64,000 bases of DNA, from contig JAKQPS010000160.1 of the NCBI GenBank assembly GCA_029564595.1, positions 62,001 to 126,000 on the forward strand, in the 5' to 3' direction. A program made the translations under genes and the position numbers. A model generated the notes under the pieces. The model was not told the origin of the DNA, did not search any database, and saw nothing but the letters and a program-made list of their open reading frames with translations. The DNA is from a bacterium (GTDB lineage: Bacteria; UBP15; UBA6099). This document shows positions 17,416 through 26,565 of this stretch, piece by piece (the stretch's first letter is position 1; every line of letters starts with the position of its first letter).

Positions 17416-17521
17416 ATCTTGAGTATAAACAAATAGCAACGATGACCAATAAGGCACAATGAGAAATATGCCTTTAAGAAAGCGAATACATCGCGAGCTA
17501 TGATATATTTCGCAATCGGAC

Positions 17522-17550
17522 TTGACGAAATATAACTCAAAGGTTATATT
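17522..17550 (+). promoter_or_regulatory. Promoter with overlapping operator of TAC operon
   Basis: TTGACG (17522-17527) and TATATT (17545-17550) are 17 bp apart. The palindrome TATAAC-N6-GTTATA (17531-17548) covers the spacer and the -10, a typical site for autorepression by a HigA-type antitoxin. The toxin ATG (17554) is so close that this transcript would be nearly leaderless. Confidence 0.5.
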
Positions 17551-17553
17551 GTT

Positions 17554-17925
17554 ATGTTGTGGACAATCGCTGAATTCACTGGCAAGTATAAGAGGCCAAT
17601 CTTTGTTTTAGGAAAGAACGAAAGATACAGGGCAGATGAGTTCTTAAAAGGTTGTAGAAATGAGAATAAAGATTGCTTCAATACGCTAACGCGACTGATA
17701 CAAAGGCTGGCTGACTGTCATGAAATGCGCAACTCAACTCAATTTAAACAAGTCAGGAAGAATCTCTTTGAACTGAAAGTTCAGAATTATAGGTTATATC
17801 TTTTTTTTGATGATGAAAGAATCATACTCGTCGATGGTGGCAAAAAGGGGGCTGAAAAGAGTCAAACGCGCGATATAGACAACGCTCAAAGAGCAAAAGA
17901 TGAATATTTTAGAGAAAAGTCTTGA
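17554..17925 (+). CDS. higB: HigB/RelE-family toxin of a TAC system
   Basis: A 123-residue toxin of the RelE/ParE superfamily, HigB type, predicted to cleave mRNA on the ribosome. The core reads FELKVQNYRLYLFFDDERIILVDGGKKG followed by a helical tail (DIDNAQRAKDEYF), the usual order of strands and last helix. No ribosome site precedes ATG 17554, and a promoter ends three bases before it. It is the first gene of a toxin-antitoxin-chaperone operon; the antitoxin begins 29 bp downstream. The AT-rich composition differs from the flanking chromosome. Confidence 0.75.
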   Translation: MLWTIAEFTGKYKRPIFVLGKNERYRADEFLKGCRNENKDCFNTLTRLIQRLADCHEMRNSTQFKQVRKNLFELKVQNYRLYLFFDDERIILVDGGKKGAEKSQTRDIDNAQRAKDEYFREKS

Positions 17926-17954
17926 TTTGCTGTTGTTAAAGGGGGGGAATGCAA

Positions 17955-18368
17955 ATGGGTTATAAGCCTTGGTTTGATGATTACGTGGAAGAAGTCAAAG
18001 ACACTCCTAGCTATGTGGCTTCTGGACTGATAGTTGAGATAACCGACAAGTTTTTCGACCGTATGAAAGAGCTTGGCTTGACTCAAGAATCTTTGGCAAA
18101 AAAGCTCGGATTCACACAACCTTACATATCGAAACTACTCAATCACGGAGCGAACATGACGATTCAGACGCTTGCGAAAATCGCTGTCGCGCTTGAAATG
18201 GATGTAAAAGCGCCAGAATTTACGCCGAAAGAGAGAAAGTATGATATCGGTTTTGTCAGTCCGGCACAATGTTCTCATGAACAAGATGAATATGAAAGAA
18301 TAGTCATTAACGAAAGAGAATCCTGCGAGGTTGATCAAGATGACAATAAGCTCGCAAATGCAGCTTGA
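17955..18368 (+). CDS. higA: HigA-type antitoxin (XRE helix-turn-helix)
   Basis: A 137-residue protein (ATG 17955, seven bases after a G run; ATG 17949 is an alternative two codons upstream). A classic HTH_3 occupies residues ~28-80: MKELGLTQESLAKKLGFTQP, then a recognition helix, then TIQTLAKIAVALEMDV. A ~55-residue C-terminal extension follows, including PEFTPKERKYDIGF. In SecB-controlled TAC systems such an extension is the chaperone-addiction segment that makes the antitoxin unstable without its chaperone, so this is the likely role here. It should repress its own promoter at the 17531-17548 palindrome. The end overlaps the chaperone gene by 29 bp. Confidence 0.8.
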   Translation: MGYKPWFDDYVEEVKDTPSYVASGLIVEITDKFFDRMKELGLTQESLAKKLGFTQPYISKLLNHGANMTIQTLAKIAVALEMDVKAPEFTPKERKYDIGFVSPAQCSHEQDEYERIVINERESCEVDQDDNKLANAA

Positions 18369-18801
18369 TTGCTTTTACCTGAATTCTCTTGTTATTAAAT
18401 CGAAAGCCATCGAGCAGGATAGCGAATTTGTTGAGTATGGGAGGAACGCGTCTATTGCTTTTCACGTTGAAAAAGCGGTGGACGCGCAGAAATATAGGGT
18501 GGTTTTAAATGTTGATGTAAAACCGGGGAATCCCAGCGAAGATCATTTGGAAAATCTGACTATAGAGTTAACAGGTTTTTTTTCATTCGAGAAAGAAATG
18601 GAGAAAGAGGAAATTGACAAATATGTTCCGACATTGTGCCTGACGAATTTGCTCGGCATCGCAAGAGGAATAATTGTCCAATCGACAGGGATGTGTCATG
18701 GAGGCCCTATTCTATTGCCGTTGGTCAACATAAACCAAGTTGTAAAGGAATACATTCAAAGAGGCGTCTCGGATAAAATGGGCAAACCGGAAACTGATTG
18801 A
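18340..18801 (+). CDS. SecB-like chaperone of TAC system
   Basis: A 153-residue SecB-fold protein. The N-terminal strands (DCFYLNSLVIKSKAIEQ, FHVEKAV, VVLNVDVKP) and the later LTIELTGFFSF, YVPTLCLTNLLGIARGIIVQSTG and a terminal hydrophobic strand GPILLPLVNINQVVKEY match the order in SecB. ATG 18340 lies within the antitoxin gene, after GAGG. By analogy with M. tuberculosis Rv1955-Rv1957 the tetrameric chaperone would bind the antitoxin tail, fold it and so hold the toxin inactive, linking toxin release to protein-export stress. It is not the housekeeping secB, given the gene context and composition. Confidence 0.75.
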   Translation: MTISSQMQLDCFYLNSLVIKSKAIEQDSEFVEYGRNASIAFHVEKAVDAQKYRVVLNVDVKPGNPSEDHLENLTIELTGFFSFEKEMEKEEIDKYVPTLCLTNLLGIARGIIVQSTGMCHGGPILLPLVNINQVVKEYIQRGVSDKMGKPETD

Positions 18802-19066
18802 CGGCAATTGCTCTTAGCGCCATAACGATATTCTGATTCGTCGGATTTTTAAAGAAGTTTTGGCATTAGAATACCTATTGGTTAATCCGGGTTTGTTTAT
18901 GTTTTATTTCACCCAAGAAGATAACTTTGAATTACTTTGAAAGCGAACCGCGCATGGATTAAGGAGCGGGGGAAGTCCGGGCGAAGGAGGGAGGGTAGGG
19001 CATAGTTTTGCGGGCGAGGCGCGCGCCGCCGCGGAGCGCTATAATATGCGGTGGAGAGAAATGTTT

Positions 19067-22000
19067 ATGTCAAAGATAATCGCGTCGGTTCTGCTAGCGG
19101 CGGCGGCGCTTGCCTCTGCGGCTTTTGCCGCTCCGGCGACGGTCGAGTTCGGGCAGGTGTCGCTGGACGGCGAATGGATGCTGGCGGTGGTTTCGCCCGG
19201 GGAATCGACGGGGGCGGAACTGACGCCCGCGCCGGATTTCCCGGAAGCGGCGATGCGCGCGGCGCGCGTTCCGCATAACTGGGAGATGGACGAGTTCGAG
19301 CGCGCGCGGTACCGTTATCCTTCGGACAGCGTCGGGTTCTACAGAAAAAGGTTCGTCGCGCCTGAAATGTCGGAAGGGCAGCGGCTGACGGTCTGGTTCG
19401 ACGGCGTTCTGTACGGGGCGGAGGCGTGGCTAAACGGAAAACGGCTGGGGTCGCATATCGGCGGCTTCACGGGGTTCGGGTTCGATGTCACGGAGTTCGT
19501 TGTTCCCGGAGCGGAGAACGTTCTGGATGTAAAAGCGACCAAGAGCGGGACGCCCGGGCATGAGTTCGACTGTGGCGACGACTGGGCGTTGAGCGGGATT
19601 TACAGGAGCGTTTACCTGCGCAAGCTTCCCGCGGTGTATATCGAAAAAATCAAAGTGGAAACATATTTCGACGAGGCGGGCGAGGACGCCGAATTGCGGG
19701 CGAGGGTGTGGGCGAGGAACAGCGGCGCGGCAGATGGGGCGGCGACCGCGAGTTTCGAGTTGTTCGCGCCCGGCGGCGGCGCTGCTGCTGCGGAAGCGTC
19801 GGCGAAAATCGACGTCGCGGCGGGCGAAACCGTTGAACTGACTCTGTCGGCGAAAGTCGAGAGGCCGCTAAGGTGGAGCGCGGAGACGCCCTCGCTGTAC
19901 ACGCTGCGGACCGCGTTGTCCGGCGGAGATTCTGAGCCGACGGCCGTAGAGACGAAGGTCGGGTTCAGAGAAGTCAGGACGGACGGGGTATTGCTGCTTG
20001 TCAACGGAGCGCCAGTGAAGCTGAGGGGAGTTGTGAGACGGGAGATTTCGGCGGCTAGGGGAAAGGCGGTATCGGCGGAGGACGCGCGGGAAGATATCCG
20101 TATGATGAAGCGCGCGAACATCAACGCAGTGAGGACGCAACTGAGGCCGCCGCATCCGGCGTTCCTCGAACTTTGCGACGAGATGGGCATGTACGTGTTC
20201 GTCGAGGCTCCGTTCGGCTACGGCGATTTCATGCTGGACAGGCCGGAGATAGTCCCGATGGCAGAGGCGCGAGTCAGCGAAACCATCGAGAGGGATTGGA
20301 ATCATCCTTCAGTTATCGCGTGGAGTCTGGGGGACGACAACAGGCTGTCTGACTCTCACCCGAAGCTGTTGGCGTTTGCGAAAAGCCTTGACCCGACGAG
20401 GCCGCTGACGATGCCGGGAACGGGATTTCACAGGGACAAGCTCGGAGAGCCGCTGCCGGAAGAGGCGGGGATTCTGGCTCCGAAGAACCCGGACGCGGAG
20501 CGGTTCAGGCTGATACTGGCCGATCAGGTCGGCAGGCCCGGAGGCAGGCCTGTGGTGGCGGCGGAGTTTCTGAACGCGCTCGGCAGACGGCTGGACACGG
20601 CGGAAATGTGGAATGCCGTCGAGCTTTACGAGTCTTCCGCTGGAGGATTCGTCAGCCGTTGGATGGACAACGGGATAATCCGCGAGGCGGGAGGCGAGCG
20701 GGTTTACGCTCACGGCGAGCCGCTGGACGTTCTGGCGGACGACACGCTGTTTGCGCATCGCAGGCTGGACGACGGGCGGATAATAGACGCTCACGGCGCG
20801 GCGGGCGAGGACGGTCTGGTTGATTCCGACCGCAACCCGCGCGCGGCTTACTATGAAATCAGGAAGATATATTCTCCGATCCGCATCGATGACGGCCCGG
20901 CGGAGTTCAAGCCCGGACAGTCCGGTTTGGAGTTGGGAATCCGCAACAATTATTATTTCACCGACATCGAGGGCGCGAGGTATTACTGGAAGCTGTTTGA
21001 AGATTTCGAGGCGATAGGGGCGGGGGCGGGGGCGTTCGCGCCGCTGGCGCCGCGCGCCTCCGGGGTTCAGCGCTTTGCGGTGGATTTTCCCGGCGCGGTC
21101 AGGCGCGGCGCGGCCTACTTGCTCAGGATTTCCGTTTACGATATCGCGGGGGCTTTAATCGACACGCATCAAGTAGAATTGAAACCGGCGCTCCCGCTGC
21201 ATGTCGAAGCCAGTTTCGAGAGGGAATACTCGCTGAAGTGGCTTCCGGCGAACGCGCGCGCGACCGTCTTCGCGCGCGAGGGCGGCGAGCCTGTCCCTTA
21301 CGAGGCGACGATAAAGGTGTCGAACGAAGGAAATATTATTGCCGTAAAGAAACATAATGGAACCGCAGAGCCGGGAGCGCCGGCGCAGCTTGTCAGGTTC
21401 GACGAGTGGTGGACGGCGCAGAGGGTGATGCCCCGCAAGGGAGTGTTGCGGGTGGACGCCGAGGTTGTCGCTCCGTCGGGCGGGGTGAAGGCGTCGGGGT
21501 TCATGCGGCTCGCCACCCCGCTTCAGGTCAGGCACGAGGAAGACGCGATATCCGTCGGCAACGAGGACTTCAACGTAAGGCTCTACAAGGCCACTGGAAT
21601 GATAGGCAGAATAAGGGTGGACGGAGCGGTGTCGGACATAGAGGGGCCGGCGCTGAACGTGTGGCGCGACCTTCTGCCAGTCGAGACCACGCAGCCGTCG
21701 TTCAGGCTCTACGCTGAAACAACGCTGCCCGCGTTGAAGGGGATGCGCCCGGAAGTGGAGCAGTTGAAGGTGTCGAGCGAAGCGCCGGAGAAAGTGTGGC
21801 TGACGGCAAAAGTATACTATCATCTGCCCGGCGGCGGCGGGGCGGGGTTCAGAGCGGTTTACGACTACGACATCGATTGCAACGGGGTCGTGGCTGTGAA
21901 ATACAGGATAACGCCGGAGATAGGCGCGGCCGAGCTTCTGGAGATGGGCGTCTCGTTCGCGTTCCCGCCGGAGTTCGACACGCTGACCGTCGCGGGCGTC

Positions 22001-22345
22001 GGCCCGGACGCGTATCCCGGCTCGATGCCCGGAACCGAAACATCGATGATGCAGACGGTCAAGAGGTCGTCGGCGCATCCCGGATTCGGGGCGAACATGA
22101 CGGCGGTCAGATGGGCGGAGGCGTCCGGGCGCGACAACTCGGTCAGATTCGAGTTGCCGTTCGAGTCCGCCGTCCACAACGCGCGCGCGGACAAAGACGG
22201 GCGACGCTTCATTCTGCGAGTCAACCCGTGGGCAAAGCGCCCATATATCGCCAACGCCGACCCGCCGGACAGCTTCAGGGTTTTCGTCCGCAACGGCGAC
22301 ATGTTTGAAGGCTCGTTCGCGATAAAGCTTCTGGACGCGCGTTGA
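19067..22345 (+). CDS. Glycoside hydrolase family 2, LacZ-type, with altered acid/base residue
   Basis: About 1092 residues; start 19067 follows GGAGAG at eight bases and begins a signal peptide (KIIASVLLAAAALASAAFA), so the protein is exported. A TATAAT at 19040-19045 may be its -10. Domain order follows LacZ: jelly-roll sugar-binding domain (~25-200), Ig-like domain (~205-300), TIM barrel (~300-590), then a C-terminal beta-galactosidase small-chain-like domain (~820-1092). The acid/base motif, WSLGNE in active enzymes, reads WSLGDD here (Asp424 for Glu, codon 20336-20338), while the nucleophile motif AAEFLNALG (Glu500) is kept. Activity is therefore uncertain. Substrate is not predictable. 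It precedes the DUF1611 gene by 37 bp. Confidence 0.85.
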   Translation: MSKIIASVLLAAAALASAAFAAPATVEFGQVSLDGEWMLAVVSPGESTGAELTPAPDFPEAAMRAARVPHNWEMDEFERARYRYPSDSVGFYRKRFVAPEMSEGQRLTVWFDGVLYGAEAWLNGKRLGSHIGGFTGFGFDVTEFVVPGAENVLDVKATKSGTPGHEFDCGDDWALSGIYRSVYLRKLPAVYIEKIKVETYFDEAGEDAELRARVWARNSGAADGAATASFELFAPGGGAAAAEASAKIDVAAGETVELTLSAKVERPLRWSAETPSLYTLRTALSGGDSEPTAVETKVGFREVRTDGVLLLVNGAPVKLRGVVRREISAARGKAVSAEDAREDIRMMKRANINAVRTQLRPPHPAFLELCDEMGMYVFVEAPFGYGDFMLDRPEIVPMAEARVSETIERDWNHPSVIAWSLGDDNRLSDSHPKLLAFAKSLDPTRPLTMPGTGFHRDKLGEPLPEEAGILAPKNPDAERFRLILADQVGRPGGRPVVAAEFLNALGRRLDTAEMWNAVELYESSAGGFVSRWMDNGIIREAGGERVYAHGEPLDVLADDTLFAHRRLDDGRIIDAHGAAGEDGLVDSDRNPRAAYYEIRKIYSPIRIDDGPAEFKPGQSGLELGIRNNYYFTDIEGARYYWKLFEDFEAIGAGAGAFAPLAPRASGVQRFAVDFPGAVRRGAAYLLRISVYDIAGALIDTHQVELKPALPLHVEASFEREYSLKWLPANARATVFAREGGEPVPYEATIKVSNEGNIIAVKKHNGTAEPGAPAQLVRFDEWWTAQRVMPRKGVLRVDAEVVAPSGGVKASGFMRLATPLQVRHEEDAISVGNEDFNVRLYKATGMIGRIRVDGAVSDIEGPALNVWRDLLPVETTQPSFRLYAETTLPALKGMRPEVEQLKVSSEAPEKVWLTAKVYYHLPGGGGAGFRAVYDYDIDCNGVVAVKYRITPEIGAAELLEMGVSFAFPPEFDTLTVAGVGPDAYPGSMPGTETSMMQTVKRSSAHPGFGANMTAVRWAEASGRDNSVRFELPFESAVHNARADKDGRRFILRVNPWAKRPYIANADPPDSFRVFVRNGDMFEGSFAIKLLDAR

Positions 22346-22382
22346 CAAACGGCACAATGAACAAGGGAGACGGCAACCACAG

Positions 22383-23444
22383 ATGGACGGAACAGCGATA
22401 ACGCTCTGCGAAGGACATTTCAGCTCGCCCAACGGAAAGACGGCGCACGGGCTTGTCAGAGGCACAGACAGATACCGCCTGCTTGGGGTGATAGACAGCG
22501 CGAACGCGGGCAGGGACGCCGGGGAAACGCTGGACGGAAAACCCAACGGGATTCCGATTTTCGCAAGTTTGGAAGATGCGGCCGCCAAAGCCGGAAAGCC
22601 GGACTATATGGCGATCGGGGTGGCTCCCGACGGGGGCATGCTGCCGGACGCGCTCAGGCCGGTCGTGGCCGCCGCGTTGAAGATGGGAATCAATGTTGAC
22701 AGCGGGCTGCATCAGATGCTCGGCGACGACCCTGAATTCCGCGCGGCGGCGGAGTCGTCAGGCGCTCGCGTCCGCGACGTGCGCCGTCCGAAACCAGTTT
22801 CCGAGCTTCATTTTTATCAGGGCAGAATCGGCGAGGTCGGCTCTTTGCGGGTGGCTTTTCTCGGCACGGATTCGGCGATAGGAAAACGCACCACCGCAAA
22901 GATAGTTTTGAGCGCGCTGAGAGAGAGGGGAATTTCCGCGGAGATGATAGGCACGGGCCAGACGGCATGGTTTCAGGGCCTGCCGTTTTCTATGATACTC
23001 GATTCGACGGTGAACGACTTCGTGGCCGGAGAGATCGAGCATGCGGCGCTGTCGGCGTGGGAATCGGGCAAACCGCGAGTGATGCTGTTCGAGGGGCAGG
23101 GGTGTCTGACCAATCCCGCGTACCCCGGAGGTTTTGAAATACTCGCTGCGGCGCGTCCGCAGGCGGTCGTGATTCAGCACGCCCCGAGGCGCGCGGCTTA
23201 CGACGGGTTCCCGGATTTTCCTCTCGCCGGACTCGACCGCGAGAAACAGATAATCGAGCTTCTCTCCCCGGGGCCGGTCGCGGCGATAACGATTAACCAC
23301 GAAGGCATGACGCGCGAGGAAACGGACGCGGCGGCGGCGGAACTTGAGGCGAAACACGGCGTTCCTGCGTGCGACCCGATTTTCCACGGGCCGGAAAAAA
23401 TAGTGAGCGCGATTTTAGCGATGGAAAAGGGAGGCGGCAAATGA
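22383..23444 (+). CDS. dgcN: DUF1611 family protein, DgcN-like (D-glutamate N-acetyltransferase candidate)
   Basis: A 353-residue DUF1611 protein. The N-terminal ~140 residues form a Rossmann-like domain (LLGVIDSANAGRD; DYMAIGVAP). The C-terminal part is P-loop-like, with FLGTDSAIGKRTTA (~residues 160-173) and VMLFEGQGCLTNPAYPG. Members of this family named DgcN work with the enolase-superfamily DgcA in D-glutamate use, acetylating D-glutamate before epimerisation. The neighbouring epimerase gene, overlapping by four bases (ATGA), makes that assignment likely here. An older general description of the family is NAD-dependent epimerase/dehydratase-like. The exact substrate is inferred. Confidence 0.7.
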   Translation: MDGTAITLCEGHFSSPNGKTAHGLVRGTDRYRLLGVIDSANAGRDAGETLDGKPNGIPIFASLEDAAAKAGKPDYMAIGVAPDGGMLPDALRPVVAAALKMGINVDSGLHQMLGDDPEFRAAAESSGARVRDVRRPKPVSELHFYQGRIGEVGSLRVAFLGTDSAIGKRTTAKIVLSALRERGISAEMIGTGQTAWFQGLPFSMILDSTVNDFVAGEIEHAALSAWESGKPRVMLFEGQGCLTNPAYPGGFEILAAARPQAVVIQHAPRRAAYDGFPDFPLAGLDREKQIIELLSPGPVAAITINHEGMTREETDAAAAELEAKHGVPACDPIFHGPEKIVSAILAMEKGGGK

Positions 23445-24532
23445 GCGAGCCGATATGCATTCAGGCCGCGCACGCGTTTAAGCTGAACATTCCTCTCAAG
23501 ACTGAGTTCGCGGTGGCGTACGCCTCTTACGACCGGGTGGAGACGATAGTGGCGAGCGTGGGAGCGGACAACGGAGTGGTGGGCTGGGGAAGCGCCTCGC
23601 CGGATGAAGAAGTCACCGGCGAAACCGTCGAGTCTACCTTCAAGGCTCTGACGGAGAAAATAGGCCCGGCGCTGATGGAAGCGCAGTCGGCCCCCCCCGC
23701 TCGCCTGCTCCGCGTCGTCTTCAACGCGGCCCCGGAAGCTCCGGCGGCGCGCGCGGCGGCGGACATCGCCATCCACGACCTATGGAGCAAATCCATCGGT
23801 TGCTCTCTCTCATCTCTCCTCGGCGCGTATCGAACGACGATTCCGACGTCCGTAACCATCGGTATATGCGACGAGAGCGAGACCCTCGAGCGCGCCCGCG
23901 CTTTCATCGACCGCGGGTTCTCGATACTCAAAATTAAATGCGGAAAGAACGCCGACGAAGACATAGCAAGAGTGAAAAAACTCAGAGAAACCATCGGCGA
24001 AAAAGTGAAGCTGAGGCTGGACGCCAATCAAGGGTATTCGCTAGACGACGCAAGGAAAGCGGCCGCCGCGCTAGCCCCGGAAAACATCGAGTTCATAGAG
24101 CAGCCGACCGCCGCGAAGGACAGGGAAGCTCTGGTCGCGCTGGCGACCGAATCTCCCATCCCCGTAATGGCGGACGAGTCGGCCCTAGACGCGAAGGACG
24201 CGCTGGAACTTTTTCAGGCGGGCGTTCCTCTGGTCAACATCAAACTGATGAAATGCGGCGGAGTTCGCGAAGCGCTCAGGATATGCGACATCGCGTTGAC
24301 GCTCGGCAAAAAAGTTATGATAGGCTGCATGGACGAGCTTCCGCTGTCGATGGCGGCGGCGGCGGCGGTCGCTCTAGCCCACCCGGCTGTGGCATACGCG
24401 GACTTGGACGGGCATATCGACCTCGAACAGCGCGTCGCGGCGGGCGGCATCATAATCGACACCGGCTTCGTCTCTGTCACCGAAAGGCCCGGACTGGGCG
24501 TTGAGATAAGAAAACAATATTTGAAAGAATAG
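23441..24532 (+). CDS. dgcA: Enolase-superfamily epimerase, DgcA/dipeptide epimerase-like
   Basis: A 363-residue mandelate racemase / muconate-lactonising enzyme family protein. Start ATG 23441 overlaps the DUF1611 stop and has GGAGG upstream. Catalytic marks are the KIKCGKN Lys motif (~residues 164-170), the metal ligands in RLDANQGYS and EFIEQPT and MADESA, and a second Lys in VNIKLMKCGG. This pattern is that of dipeptide epimerases (L-Ala-D/L-Glu type) and of DgcA, which interconverts N-acetyl-D- and L-glutamate. Pairing with DUF1611 favours the DgcA role; peptidoglycan-peptide recycling is the alternative. Confidence 0.75.
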   Translation: MSEPICIQAAHAFKLNIPLKTEFAVAYASYDRVETIVASVGADNGVVGWGSASPDEEVTGETVESTFKALTEKIGPALMEAQSAPPARLLRVVFNAAPEAPAARAAADIAIHDLWSKSIGCSLSSLLGAYRTTIPTSVTIGICDESETLERARAFIDRGFSILKIKCGKNADEDIARVKKLRETIGEKVKLRLDANQGYSLDDARKAAAALAPENIEFIEQPTAAKDREALVALATESPIPVMADESALDAKDALELFQAGVPLVNIKLMKCGGVREALRICDIALTLGKKVMIGCMDELPLSMAAAAAVALAHPAVAYADLDGHIDLEQRVAAGGIIIDTGFVSVTERPGLGVEIRKQYLKE

Positions 24533-24539
24533 CGGGCGT

Positions 24540-26498
24540 TCAGTCGCCGCAGTTGAATTCTTTTTCTTTTTCGTCAAGCTCTTCCGAAAGCGATTCCCAC
24601 TCGGCGACCGCCGCGTCAAGAGCCGAACGAACCGATTTGAGTTCTGCGGGCAGAGAGCGCGACTTCTCCGGGTCGTTGTAAGTATCCGGGTCGGCGAGCG
24701 CGGCCTCGATTTCCACGGCGCGGGATTCAAGCCCGCAGACGCGGCTTTCGGCGTCTGCCACAGCGGCTTTCAGAGGAGCGAGCGCGCGCCCGCGCTCCAG
24801 TATCTGTCGCGCGCGGTCCTGCCTCGCCGCCCTCCGCGCCTCCCCGCTCAGCGCGCTCTCGCTCTTGGCGGCCTCTCCGTCCCCGGCCTCGGCGCGCTCC
24901 CTCAGCCGCTTCTGTTCCTTCATGTCGTCGTAGTTGCCGATGAAAAACTCAATGCCGGACGGCGTAATCTCGACTATCCGGGTTGCAAGCCTGTTGATGA
25001 ACCGCCGGTCGTGGGACACGAAGCAAATCGTGCCGTCGTAGTCTTCTAGGACATCCTCAAGCATTTCCCTCGAAGGCGGGTCGAGGTGGTTCGTCGGCTC
25101 GTCGAGCAGAAGGAAGTTCGCCGGGTTCGCCATCATCCGCGCAAGAAGCAGCCTGCTCTTTTCGCCGCCGCTGAGCGCCGCCACCTTTTTTTCTACGTCG
25201 TCTCCCCTGAAAAGAAAAACCCCCAGAAGAGTCCGCGCGCTCCCCGAAAAACCCTCGCCGCAGTGTTCCGACACCTCTTCCAGCGCCGTCTTGTCGGGAT
25301 TCAGCAACTCGTACTGATCCTGAGAAAAATAGTGGAGGGACACGTTGTGACCGGGTTTCCGCGCGCCGGTGTATTCCGTGCGGTCGGCCAGCACTCTCAT
25401 CAGAGTGGTTTTGCCCAGCCCGTTTGCTCCGATTATCGCCAAGCGGTCTTCCCGGTTAATCGTCAGGCTCACATTGTTCAGGACGCGTTTGTCCCCGTAA
25501 GCTTTCGACACGTCGTCGAGTTGCATGACGACTTTTCCGCTTTTCGTCCGGGCGCGGAAAGAGAAACTCAGTTCCCTTCGCTCTTCGGGAGTCTCGATGC
25601 GCTCGATTTTTTCGAGCATCCGTATCCGGCTCTGCACCGAGCGAGCCTTGGTGTTCTTCGATCTGAACCTCTCGATGAACCGTTCCACCCGTTTGATTTC
25701 CCTGTCCTGATTGGCGGCGCGGTTGAGGAGGATTTCGAGCCGTTTGGCCTTTTCCTCCTCGTAGTAGGAATAGTTGCCGTTGTAAACCTCGATTTTGCGC
25801 ATGTTGATTTCGGCGACGCGGCGGGCGGTGCGGTCGAGGAATTCCCGGTCGTGTGAGACGAACACGACGGCCCCGGGATAAGTTTGCAGAAAGTCCTCCA
25901 GCCAGACGAGCGCCGGGAGGTCGAGATGGTTCGTAGGCTCGTCGAGAAGCAGAACGTCCGGTTTCACAAGGAGGAGCCTCGCGAGAGCCACCCTCATCTG
26001 CCAGCCGCCGCTGAACTCAGAGATTTCCCTGTCTCGGTCCGGCGCGCTGAAGCCGAGACCCTGAAGCGTTTCCGCCGCGCGCGCCCTGAACGTGAAGCCG
26101 CCGCGCGTCTCGAACTCGTGCTGAAGCCGTCCGGCGCGGTCGATCAACTGTTTCTGCGCCTCCGCGTCCGGCTCGTCCGCCGCGGTATAATTCAACTCAT
26201 TGATCTCCCGCTCCATCTCTTCGAGAAACCTGAACGGGTCCAGCGCGGCCTCCATAATAGAGCGGCCACGGTCGTATATGCTGTCCTGCGGCAACAAGCC
26301 CACAGTCAACCCTTTTCGCCTGCTCATAGAGCCGCCGAAGTCCGTGATGTCGCCTTCGATCATTTTTAAGAGAGTAGTTTTGCCAGAGCCGTTCGGGCCG
26401 ACCAGCCCCAACCTGTCCCCCGGCTTCACATGCAGAGAAGCCCCCTCGAACAACGTTTGCCCGCCGAACCCGTATTTTATATCGCTCATCTGTATCAT
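24540..26498 (-). CDS. ABC-F family ATPase
   Basis: A 652-residue soluble protein with two ABC domains and no membrane segment. The first has Walker A GPNGSGKTTLL (~35-45), signature FSGGWQMR and Walker B LLLDEPTNHLD; the second repeats GANGLGKTTLM, LSGGEKSR and LLLDEPTNHLD. The Arg/Lys-rich linker between them (RFIERFRSKNTKARSVQSR) and the C-terminal coiled-coil tail (~560-652) place it with the Uup/YheS-type ABC-F proteins that bind the ribosome E site. It probably relieves ribosome stalling. Antibiotic resistance cannot be read from sequence alone. A TATAAT lies just upstream of the start on the minus strand, suggesting a short leader. Convergent with dgcA, 7 bp apart. Confidence 0.9.
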   Translation of the reverse strand: MIQMSDIKYGFGGQTLFEGASLHVKPGDRLGLVGPNGSGKTTLLKMIEGDITDFGGSMSRRKGLTVGLLPQDSIYDRGRSIMEAALDPFRFLEEMEREINELNYTAADEPDAEAQKQLIDRAGRLQHEFETRGGFTFRARAAETLQGLGFSAPDRDREISEFSGGWQMRVALARLLLVKPDVLLLDEPTNHLDLPALVWLEDFLQTYPGAVVFVSHDREFLDRTARRVAEINMRKIEVYNGNYSYYEEEKAKRLEILLNRAANQDREIKRVERFIERFRSKNTKARSVQSRIRMLEKIERIETPEERRELSFSFRARTKSGKVVMQLDDVSKAYGDKRVLNNVSLTINREDRLAIIGANGLGKTTLMRVLADRTEYTGARKPGHNVSLHYFSQDQYELLNPDKTALEEVSEHCGEGFSGSARTLLGVFLFRGDDVEKKVAALSGGEKSRLLLARMMANPANFLLLDEPTNHLDPPSREMLEDVLEDYDGTICFVSHDRRFINRLATRIVEITPSGIEFFIGNYDDMKEQKRLRERAEAGDGEAAKSESALSGEARRAARQDRARQILERGRALAPLKAAVADAESRVCGLESRAVEIEAALADPDTYNDPEKSRSLPAELKSVRSALDAAVAEWESLSEELDEKEKEFNCGD

Positions 26499-26565
26499 AG
26501 CCCGATAATTATAGTCACGCTTAAACCATTTTTTCCATGAGTTTGCCGGGAAACATGATAGTTAA

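Larger units (their letters stand above)
17121..17553. other. AT-rich intergenic region upstream of TAC operon
   Basis: Contains two candidate promoters (17386-17415 and 17522-17550), described separately. Otherwise no gene is seen. Composition drops here relative to the flanking chromosome, matching horizontal acquisition of the operon. Confidence 0.5.

Noticed and set aside
21155-22588. 477-codon minus-strand frame opposite the GH2 gene
   Set aside because: Arg/His/Leu-rich composition without motifs, opposite a well-supported GH2 gene.
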